Shown here in pieces: positions 7,793 to 14,401 of a stretch of 64,000 nucleotides of DNA (its first letter is position 1; every line of letters starts with the position of its first letter). Under the pieces are notes generated by a model. It ran no database searches. It was not told the DNA's origin and was given only the letters and a program-made list of their open reading frames with translations. Source of the DNA: a virus; the IMG/VR virus record IMGVR_UViG_3300037507_002489, positions 1-64,000 of that record. One strand, given 5' to 3'. The translations under genes and the position numbers were made by a program.

Positions 7793-9369
7793 TGGATTTT
7801 CACTACGACGGACAGATACGACGGTATGTCACGCAGTTCATGCGTGTGTTCATTGGATTTAAATATCAAGCAGGCGATGGCGAACAACGACAGATTCCTG
7901 TAATGTATGGCGATTTGACCAGACAGGTAGCCAGCATTATCAAAGATAATTCTGAAAACAAAATGCCTACGGTGCCGAGAATAGCTTGTTATATCACAGG
8001 CATTGAGATGGATACTAACAGGCTCAGTGATCCCACATTCGTGTCTAAGATACATGTGAGAGAACGCAGATTCACAGACGCCAGTGGCACAAGAGAATAT
8101 TCGGGCGCACAGGGCGGCAATTACACTGTTGAAAGGCTCATGCCTACTCCATTCAAACTGACCATGAAAGCTGATATATGGACATCCAACACCGATCAAA
8201 AATTACAGTTGTTGGAACAGATATTAGTGCTGTTTAATCCCAGTTTAGAACTACAGACCACTGACAATTATATAGACTGGACCAGTCTCAGCGCCATGTA
8301 TCTAACCGGCACTAATTTTTCCAGTAGGACAATACCTCAAGGCGCAGAATCAGATATAGACATCTGCAGTCTTGATTTTGAAATGCCTGTGTATATATCA
8401 CCACCGGCCAAGGTCAAAAAACTAGGCATAGTTCAAAGCATAATAGCCAATGTGTTCACAGAACAGGGCGATGTGATGGATCTTTCAGATCTAATATACA
8501 ACACTTCTCAATCCAGTATGACCCTAGTTACTAAAACTTATGGTAATTATCGAGTGTTACTGTTCAAATCTAACACAGGAACAGTCAATGATAATCAATA
8601 TGATCTCACACTCGTGAATCCATTAGATGCTGTGCAGTCATTGGGGCTGAGTCAGAAAGAATTTAAAAATGGCGAACCGGTAGAGTGGTCAAAGATTCTA
8701 GAGATACAAGGCGGCTATGTGCCGGGCAGTGAGATATGGTTCAAAAAAGCCAGTGGCTATGAGATTGTGGGCACGTTTGTGATCAATCCTCTAGACCAGA
8801 CTGTTCTCACGGTGACTTTAGATGCAGACACATATCCTGCCAATGACGACATTGCCAGTAGTATCCCCGGCATAGCTGCTAGAGGCACGGTAGATGCTAT
8901 CATAGATCCTTACAAGTATAATCCGTTAGAAGTCTATGGATCATACTCGCAGATACCAGTAGGTTTAAGATTCTTGATGTTAGACGATGTCAACAACAGT
9001 GAGAATCGTGGAGGTTACATTAACCTTCCTTCTAATCCTGCAGACAGCACAAACATACCATATAGAGGTCCGCAGGCCTGGCGTGATCCTAGTAATAACG
9101 ATTCATCATGGGAAAATCAAGACGGCACGGATCCTGTGATCACAGCCAACTCTATTGTAGAGTGGACTGGGCAAACCTGGGCCACAATTTGGAATCCTGA
9201 AGATCATACATTGGAAGATGCAGCTATTGCAGGTGAAGATTTCTCACCCACACATATTCAAAATATCCGCACAGGCATCAAATACAAATGGGATGGCACT
9301 CAATGGCTCAAAGCATTTGAAGGTGAATATCTGCCAGGAGAGTGGAACTTCAAGACAGTGGGCGGATAA
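7792..9369 (+). CDS. gp15: Tail sheath terminator/stabiliser gp15, extended
   Basis: gp15 caps the contractile tail and joins it to the neck. The N-terminal 250 residues show the gp15 signature: FHYDGQIRRYVTQFMRVF, 'QIPVMYGD', 'MPTVPRIACYITG', then 'MPTPFKLTMKADIWTSNTDQ' and 'ILVLFNPSL' before the DWTSLSAMYLTG strand. T4 gp15 has 272 residues; this one has 525. Residues from about 260 on are extra beta-rich sequence with WxGQTWATIW and KYKWDGTQWLKAF, again resembling fibre modules. It is translationally coupled to gp14 (stop and start share a base). Confidence 0.82.
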   Translation: MDFHYDGQIRRYVTQFMRVFIGFKYQAGDGEQRQIPVMYGDLTRQVASIIKDNSENKMPTVPRIACYITGIEMDTNRLSDPTFVSKIHVRERRFTDASGTREYSGAQGGNYTVERLMPTPFKLTMKADIWTSNTDQKLQLLEQILVLFNPSLELQTTDNYIDWTSLSAMYLTGTNFSSRTIPQGAESDIDICSLDFEMPVYISPPAKVKKLGIVQSIIANVFTEQGDVMDLSDLIYNTSQSSMTLVTKTYGNYRVLLFKSNTGTVNDNQYDLTLVNPLDAVQSLGLSQKEFKNGEPVEWSKILEIQGGYVPGSEIWFKKASGYEIVGTFVINPLDQTVLTVTLDADTYPANDDIASSIPGIAARGTVDAIIDPYKYNPLEVYGSYSQIPVGLRFLMLDDVNNSENRGGYINLPSNPADSTNIPYRGPQAWRDPSNNDSSWENQDGTDPVITANSIVEWTGQTWATIWNPEDHTLEDAAIAGEDFSPTHIQNIRTGIKYKWDGTQWLKAFEGEYLPGEWNFKTVGG

Positions 9370-9377
9370 GTATCTGC

Positions 9378-9773
9378 ATGCAACAGCGTGCCGGATTATT
9401 ATTTTTAGCTAAAACCACAGGTCGCATATTTCTAATCTTAGATGATGAGCGATGGACTGTGCCTACCTTTCAACGCAATAACAGTCTTCTAGAGGATGCA
9501 GACGCATTGTTAACTCAATACGCACAGGGGCGTATAGTTCCTATCGAACTGTATCTATCTGAAGATCGCGGGTTTGAGTATGGCACCTATGTGTGCGTGG
9601 TCGATCAAGAGTTTTTGACTATGGCGTCAAAGACTGTATGCTGGGCTGATTTAGATTGCCTTCCCAAACAACTACACTCGGGATTGAGAACTACATTAAA
9701 TAATCAAGTAATACGTGTGAAAATAGAAACCATATTGGAGTTAGAAAATGTCAAGTCTGTTACAAAAATCTAG
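9378..9773 (+). CDS. Nudix-like protein without a Nudix box
   Basis: The 131-residue protein begins RAGLLFLAKTTGRIFLI, the first two strands of phage Nudix hydrolases, and later has 'VPIELYLSEDRGFEYGTYVCVV', a segment common in that group. The catalytic box (G-x5-E-x7-RE-x-x-EE-x-G) is missing: the region after ERWTVPTF reads LLEDADALLTQYAQG, with no RExxEE. So the fold is probably kept and hydrolysis probably lost. The start chosen is ATG 9378; GATAAGTA precedes it by 6 nt, inside the end of gp15. It overlaps the next gene by 26 bp. Fold assignment is by eye; function is unknown. Confidence 0.55.
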   Translation: MQQRAGLLFLAKTTGRIFLILDDERWTVPTFQRNNSLLEDADALLTQYAQGRIVPIELYLSEDRGFEYGTYVCVVDQEFLTMASKTVCWADLDCLPKQLHSGLRTTLNNQVIRVKIETILELENVKSVTKI

Positions 9774-10026
9774 TAGATTCCAGGAAGATTATGAGCGATA
9801 TCGCACAGCCATCGACACAATGCCTGATGGTGCAGCTAAACAAGAATCTCAACAACTATTGAATAAACTTGTTGCAGAAATAAAAAAATTAGATAGCATG
9901 CATATGGAAATGATCTACAGTCGTCAGCTACCTACCATGGGCAGTGAAATGAAACAAGATATCACAGCTATAAGAAAAAAATTAGAAACTAGAATCAGAG
10001 ACTGGTCACAGGCACAAAAAAACTAA
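9748..10026 (+). CDS. Small helical protein, unknown function
   Basis: A 92-residue, Lys/Glu/Gln-rich protein that looks entirely helical, with two probable helical segments (residues 5-55 and 65-88) and no Cys, His pair or membrane segment. It is not recognised. The ATG follows GGAG with about 8 nt spacing, inside the 3' end of the Nudix-like gene. It is last in the gp14-gp15-Nudix-like plus-strand run and ends 7 bp before a convergent gene, so a small structural or assembly role is possible but not shown. Confidence 0.6.
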   Translation: MSSLLQKSSRFQEDYERYRTAIDTMPDGAAKQESQQLLNKLVAEIKKLDSMHMEMIYSRQLPTMGSEMKQDITAIRKKLETRIRDWSQAQKN

Positions 10027-10033
10027 ACAAAAT

Positions 10034-10561
10034 TTATTGAGCATTGTGCAAAATTGTTCCTTTTAGAACCCAACTTACACTTATACGTCTAGGTTTAGTT
10101 GACGCAATCGGTCTATGACTTAGATTAGAATCAAAAAATATGCCTGTGTTTTCTTTGTGGAAACATTTTTGATGTTCAAATTCAGTCCCGCCATTGCTAT
10201 CATCTACATAATAAAGTAAACTATATGTTCCAGGTAATTTATAAGAGTTATCATTATGCCAGGCAGTGACCTGACCAGCAGTGTAAAAATTTATCATACA
10301 GTGATTTAAAAAATCAATTTTAAACCATTCTTTATTTTGATCTAACCATCGATCAAGAACATAGGTCAATGATTCTACTCTGTTCCAATTATTGATGTTT
10401 TGTTGTTTATTAAATGTTAACTTACCAAATGCCGCCTTTTCTAAATCGATTTCACCGGTTGCATAACTTGGAAAATTCCAATCTAACATCGGATTTAATA
10501 CTTGTTCTTTAACTATAGAATGCAACCATTCGTCTGTGAATTTGTTATACTGTTTAATCAT
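10034..10561 (-). CDS. 2-oxoglutarate/Fe(II) dioxygenase, prolyl-hydroxylase-like
   Basis: The double-stranded beta-helix signature is complete: His102-x-Asp104 in WHND, distal His149 in LSHR, and Arg158/Arg159 in KPRRIS as candidate 2-oxoglutarate anchor. 'LPGTYSLLYYVDD' and GGTEFEH form the central strands, as in PKHD-type prolyl/lysyl hydroxylases. At 175 residues it is a single catalytic domain. Its substrate is unknown. The gene overlaps the preceding dioxygenase by 4 bp, so it is the last cistron of a minus-strand operon of four (12504 down to 10034). Confidence 0.82.
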   Translation of the reverse strand: MIKQYNKFTDEWLHSIVKEQVLNPMLDWNFPSYATGEIDLEKAAFGKLTFNKQQNINNWNRVESLTYVLDRWLDQNKEWFKIDFLNHCMINFYTAGQVTAWHNDNSYKLPGTYSLLYYVDDSNGGTEFEHQKCFHKENTGIFFDSNLSHRPIASTKPRRISVSWVLKGTILHNAQ

Positions 10562-11244
10562 TTTTGCAATCGTTGTCGTTCTATCAACACATTCAAATTG
10601 TCTTTGGGCTCAAATTTTAATGTTGGAGCATCTAAATTTAAAAAACTGGTCTTATCTAATAGGCCTATTGTTCCATTCACCCAAGTGTTAAAAGATAAAC
10701 TTATCCTATCAGTGTCAGCTATTGATCTCATTACAGAATGTTCTAAGTAGGACGGAAATATCAATAATGTTCCTTGTTTGATTTCAACTGTGGTGCTATG
10801 AGTGTTATATTGATTATATTTGATAGGAAACATCTTTAATGAGCCCCAAACACAATTTTTATCTACGTGAAATTCAATAGGTGCAGGATCCTCTGTGAAA
10901 TATAGAACTCCGCTGACAATGCTATTCACATGATGATGTTGATAATGATATGCACCTGTTGTGGTACGATTCAACCAACTGATAGTAGGAAACAACTGAT
11001 TAGATATAGACATTACCTCTCGAGCATATAGATTCAACTGTGTTTGCACAAAATCACATACTCTTGACATTTCAGGTAAATGTATGATATCAAATCTATC
11101 CGATCCTACACATCTTCCTGGTTCATCTTTGTATCGAGAATACAAAGATGACTGTTTTACAAATTCTAATTCTTCGTTGGTGAATCCTTGTATCTCTGCA
11201 ACAAATAATGGAGTTGGAAATAACGGAATAACATCATGTGTCAT
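10558..11244 (-). CDS. 2-oxoglutarate/Fe(II) dioxygenase-like protein (TIGR02466 type)
   Basis: N-terminal IPLFPTPLFVAEI is the entry strand typical of the TIGR02466 putative dioxygenases. Metal-site candidates are His103 and His105 (HxH instead of HxD) followed by NSIVSGVLYF, with distal His169 in YLEHS and Arg180 before ISLSFN. The 228-residue protein has a roughly 45-residue tail beyond the core. An HxH...H triad can still bind Fe(II), and catalysis is unproven in this family. It overlaps its downstream neighbour by 4 bp. Confidence 0.75.
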   Translation of the reverse strand: MTHDVIPLFPTPLFVAEIQGFTNEELEFVKQSSLYSRYKDEPGRCVGSDRFDIIHLPEMSRVCDFVQTQLNLYAREVMSISNQLFPTISWLNRTTTGAYHYQHHHVNSIVSGVLYFTEDPAPIEFHVDKNCVWGSLKMFPIKYNQYNTHSTTVEIKQGTLLIFPSYLEHSVMRSIADTDRISLSFNTWVNGTIGLLDKTSFLNLDAPTLKFEPKDNLNVLIERQRLQK

Positions 11245-11254
11245 AGAAACCGCC

Positions 11255-11776
11255 TTATCTAAATTTTAAATCAAAGCCAATTATAGTTTTGATTGTGTGT
11301 GAATTATTAGGCAACGTGTAATGTAAAATATTACTCGGTACAATAATCATTAATCCTTCACTGGCTTCAATATTCTTTATCTCTGTTTGATCAGTTATGG
11401 GATTATTTACAGGATTAATAAAATAAGTTGGACTGTGTAAGGTTTCATCGTAATCTAAATAGATGATTCCCGAATATCCCACCCCCGAGTGATTATGAGG
11501 GATATGAAATTCATCTTTTGCATAAGACACTGTCCATACGTCGCCTATATCTAATGATTCTACTTTAATTTCATTAGAAAACAGAGCCAGTTCATTCTTA
11601 AAAATTTCAACAAACTCAGACTGATAGCTGTTATTACCTCGATCGCTTGCAAACAATTGACCGGGCTTTCTTACCAATGCCGCTGCATTAATTTTTTTTG
11701 AAATTTTTTCTTTCTTTGATTCCCAATCATTGATATAATAACTATAAAATTTTGTTTCAAACAATGTACTTTGCAC
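11255..11776 (-). CDS. 2-oxoglutarate/Fe(II) dioxygenase-like protein
   Basis: Compact 173-residue domain. The candidate metal ligands are His94-x-His96 (IPHNH) before SGVGYSGIIYLDYD, and His152 in ILHYTLP. Lys163 (HTIKTIIGFDL) stands where an Arg usually anchors 2-oxoglutarate, as in Lys-using prolyl 4-hydroxylases. The N-terminus lacks the IPxFP entry of its neighbours, so it forms a separate branch. It overlaps the upstream gene by one base and is 10 bp from the next. Substrate unknown. Confidence 0.7.
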   Translation of the reverse strand: MQSTLFETKFYSYYINDWESKKEKISKKINAAALVRKPGQLFASDRGNNSYQSEFVEIFKNELALFSNEIKVESLDIGDVWTVSYAKDEFHIPHNHSGVGYSGIIYLDYDETLHSPTYFINPVNNPITDQTEIKNIEASEGLMIIVPSNILHYTLPNNSHTIKTIIGFDLKFR

Positions 11777-12504
11777 TATTGATTTCCCTGAAAATATGAT
11801 TTGATCTTAGCGTAATTTCTTACGAAAGTATTGTTCATCAATATATAATTTATCGTTAGTTCTTCTTTGCTAATATCAGTTCTGATTTCTAATTCCAAGG
11901 AATTCTTAGGAACTGCAATTAATTGTGCAAGGGGGGTGCCAGCTTTGATCACGGTTTCCTCATTGAGGTTGTGCCAAAATACCGGAACATTTATGTTATT
12001 GATTCCGTAGTCACTTGAATAAATCCCACTTAGAGCAGTGAATCGATTTTCATCGGCGTAGAATACAGAAGTTTGTATTAAAAGATAATCACTGGGAATT
12101 TTACAGCACCAGCCAGTGATAAATTTTATCACAGATCGGCTAGAATGATTCGGCCAGTTTTGAAATGTTTTAAACAAACTGTCTTGATGTTCCTCAATCG
12201 CCGGACTGCCGTTGATTTTTTCTTGATCAATAGGAGTTCTCCACTGTATTTTATCCTGTGACGAATCTGCTTTGACGTAGATATCTTGCCATGCTCGCAC
12301 TACAAACCCTTGACTCTGTAAGATGTTGATTCCGGGACAATTAGAAATGCTGTGTATGGCATGCCCGAGATTATTTTTTTGATTTTTAAATTCTCTAGCT
12401 GCTTCCTGTTTCCAATTATGCACGATTTTATCTGCAGATAAAATCGGCATTGTCTTATCGATGCCAGGTATAGTGGGATAAAATATAATCTTTTGTGCAG
12501 TCAT
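11776..12504 (-). CDS. Unknown protein, paralogue of the gene at 18688-19491
   Basis: The 242-residue protein is not assigned to a family with confidence. It aligns along its length with the 267-residue protein 6 kb away: matching N-terminus (KIIFYPTI vs KFPYFFTR), a Cys-centred segment (SNCPGINIL vs KHCNAIIEY), the WxxD/WFEM strand, and C-terminal 'KAGTPLAQLIAVP' vs 'LPLTPLAIMHPM'. The PLAQ strand recalls beta-barrels such as dUTPase, but no catalytic motif is present. It is first in the operon leading to three dioxygenases. Its paralogue is also co-operonic with dioxygenases, so a shared pathway is likely. Confidence 0.6.
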   Translation of the reverse strand: MTAQKIIFYPTIPGIDKTMPILSADKIVHNWKQEAAREFKNQKNNLGHAIHSISNCPGINILQSQGFVVRAWQDIYVKADSSQDKIQWRTPIDQEKINGSPAIEEHQDSLFKTFQNWPNHSSRSVIKFITGWCCKIPSDYLLIQTSVFYADENRFTALSGIYSSDYGINNINVPVFWHNLNEETVIKAGTPLAQLIAVPKNSLELEIRTDISKEELTINYILMNNTFVRNYAKIKSYFQGNQ

Positions 12505-12547
12505 GTCTTTGATTATAACACATCAACACAGATTTTACAAGCAATCA

Positions 12548-13102
12548 TTAACTCAAAACAGAGTTGTTGTCAACACCCCAGACATTTTGACAAATAATTT
12601 CCATGTTAATAGAAACTCTATAATCTAAACTAAATGATTGATGAGGCTGATGGTTAAGATATCCTGGAAAAATAATCAAATCACCAACGTTGGGTCTTAT
12701 ATTATAGATTTCATGAAAGTTATTATCATAAAAACTTAGAGACCCTTGATGTCTATCTGCAGTCTCGGGTATATTCAAATAGTAAACAGCATTAATTACA
12801 CAGGTATTTAGGTGATTATGGATGCCACCTTTGTAAAAAAATTTGTTCGTTACATAACCCCAACAGCTGGCAAGATTTCTTTGATCTAATTCTAGTGGAC
12901 CAAAATGCTGGTTGGCAATATGAAAAAAATCTTTGTATAAGGTGTGAAACACTCCCGAAGAATCGTTGATTTGAAAATTATTTCCGGTGTTGTAGTCTGC
13001 CTTGTGATGTGCGGCTAACACCTGTGTCTTCATCCAATCAATTGGATAAGATTTTAACCCTTGGTGTAAAAATATTGGTAGAGTTGAGTCTACTCGATTC
13101 AT
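12548..13102 (-). CDS. 2-oxoglutarate/Fe(II) dioxygenase-like protein
   Basis: A 184-residue domain with His95-x-His97 (GGIHNH) followed by the strand NAVYYLNIP, then GDLIIFPGYLNHQPH with distal His151, and Arg162 in DYRVSINM. The order and spacing are those of the TIGR02466-like members of this island. The ATG lies 18 bp from the stop of the rubrerythrin-like gene upstream, with no clear Shine-Dalgarno. Substrate unknown. It may be cotranscribed from the promoter before the rubrerythrin-like gene. Confidence 0.75.
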   Translation of the reverse strand: MNRVDSTLPIFLHQGLKSYPIDWMKTQVLAAHHKADYNTGNNFQINDSSGVFHTLYKDFFHIANQHFGPLELDQRNLASCWGYVTNKFFYKGGIHNHLNTCVINAVYYLNIPETADRHQGSLSFYDNNFHEIYNIRPNVGDLIIFPGYLNHQPHQSFSLDYRVSINMEIICQNVWGVDNNSVLS

Positions 13103-13120
13103 GCGAACAGATTATATAAC

Positions 13121-13651
13121 TTATTCGTTGTCGGGTGGGGCAGGATCGTAGTATTTCAGCAGGTCTTCGAATGATTTTTTATGAGCAGATGCTCTTCTTG
13201 ATAATTCAATAAACCACTCTGCTAAATGCGGCAACTTGTCTTCTCGAGCATCATCTGCATATTTTGTATACAGCTCAACCGATGCTTGCATTTCAGAAGC
13301 AATTGCAGTTTCCAATACCTGGGTAATATGCATTGATGGCTTTCCAGTATCTGGATCACCTAATCCACCTAAAATAGCTTCTTTTAAATGGCCTTGAGCA
13401 AACATATGTTTTTCTTCGGCAATCTGTTTAAAATAAGCTGTAGCATTTGCATCTTCATATTTTTCAGCCACAGTAGCAAAATAGTGATATCTATCATTAG
13501 ATCGTGCCTCGGCAGCAAACGCCAGTTTAAGATTGGCTGCAGTCTTGCTATTCAATGCCACTGGAATAGCCAACGGTGTATTTGGATCAAGATCAGGGGG
13601 CGGAATTAATGGTTCTTGATATCCCTCTGGGACTGGTAATTCTGTGTTCAT
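13121..13651 (-). CDS. Rubrerythrin/ferritin-like diiron protein with an altered second site
   Basis: Four-helix-bundle protein of the rubrerythrin family, which handle iron or peroxide through a diiron centre. The 176-residue protein has a 35-residue Pro-rich N-terminus and then Glu48 in FAAEARSNDRY, Glu79-x-x-His82 in AEEKH, Glu120 in ASEM and Glu126. The second ExxH would fall at residues 154-157, but there it reads ASAH, so one usual ligand is Ala. No rubredoxin-like CxxC domain is present. Promoter CATAAATA and Shine-Dalgarno CCGGAG precede the ATG. Its place among iron enzymes suggests an iron supply or redox role; this is inferred. Confidence 0.72.
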   Translation of the reverse strand: MNTELPVPEGYQEPLIPPPDLDPNTPLAIPVALNSKTAANLKLAFAAEARSNDRYHYFATVAEKYEDANATAYFKQIAEEKHMFAQGHLKEAILGGLGDPDTGKPSMHITQVLETAIASEMQASVELYTKYADDAREDKLPHLAEWFIELSRRASAHKKSFEDLLKYYDPAPPDNE

Positions 13652-13687
13652 GTAAATGATCTCCGGAATGAGTAAAATTATATAGTG

Positions 13688-13695
13688 TATTTATG
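13688..13695 (-). promoter_or_regulatory. Late promoter octamer CATAAATA for the rubrerythrin-like gene
   Basis: CATAAATA on the minus strand, 36 nt before the ATG, with CCGGAG in between. It overlaps the stop codon of the preceding dioxygenase-like gene, giving a conventional leader, unlike the start-proximal octamers elsewhere. Confidence 0.6.
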
Positions 13696-14295
13696 CTATG
13701 CGTTGATCACAAGAGTGTTATTATTGAAATTACCTTTGATGAAAGTATTAAAAGAAATACTCAATCGTTCGTTGTTTGTGGTATTTACAGGCACACTGTG
13801 AAAGAGAGTGGAAGGAAAAAGTATTAACATTGCATCTTCAACAGGAATCTGCCATTCTATGCTGTTAAATGGTGTACGTTCGCTGCACTCAAACTCCATA
13901 AAAAACGGTGATGTTAGCCTGTTGAAACAGATAGAATTTTCACTGTCTGCAACATTCACATAGTATACTCCTGAAATCACGCTATTTCTGTGATTGTGCA
14001 GATCGTGTGGTTGTCCTTTTTTATTTTGATTTTTCCAGGAATTTGTCATATAAAATTGGCAGTTTGTTTTAATCACTTCTCGAGCATAATTATGTACATG
14101 CTCCATGAATATGTTTTTCAAATCTGAGAATACATCGCTATCAAGCAGGGTTGAATTAACAGATGTCTGATTGCCTTGTCTACTTATAGAGGTTACGGTA
14201 TTAGTGTCATATGCAATTCGTTCAGCCGCTGATAACTTTCTAAGATTGATTCTATAGATAGCTGCAGGAAAAATTGGAATAATTTGTGGATTCAT
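13696..14295 (-). CDS. 2-oxoglutarate/Fe(II) dioxygenase-like protein (TIGR02466 type)
   Basis: 199 residues with the family's IPIFPAAIYRINL entry strand, His100-x-His102 (LHNH) before NSVISGVYYVNV, then ILFPSTLFHSVP with distal His166 and Arg177 ahead of LSISFN. It is closest in layout to the protein at 10558-11244, so the two look like paralogues. The ATG is followed directly by the usual N-terminus. About 106 bp of AT-rich sequence separates it from the fibre gene upstream. Function of this family is not established. Confidence 0.76.
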   Translation of the reverse strand: MNPQIIPIFPAAIYRINLRKLSAAERIAYDTNTVTSISRQGNQTSVNSTLLDSDVFSDLKNIFMEHVHNYAREVIKTNCQFYMTNSWKNQNKKGQPHDLHNHRNSVISGVYYVNVADSENSICFNRLTSPFFMEFECSERTPFNSIEWQIPVEDAMLILFPSTLFHSVPVNTTNNERLSISFNTFIKGNFNNNTLVINA

Positions 14296-14401
14296 GATCT
14301 CATATACTTTGCAAACGAGTATTTAATTCAATAATTTCAGATTCAAAAATAAATTAGCTATTATCAACTATTTGATTTATAATGTCAGAATTGAAAGAAA
14401 A

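Noticed and set aside
7732-8199. 155-codon minus-strand open frame opposite gp14/gp15
   Set aside because: It spans two strongly supported coupled genes on the other strand and has no promoter or ribosome-binding site.
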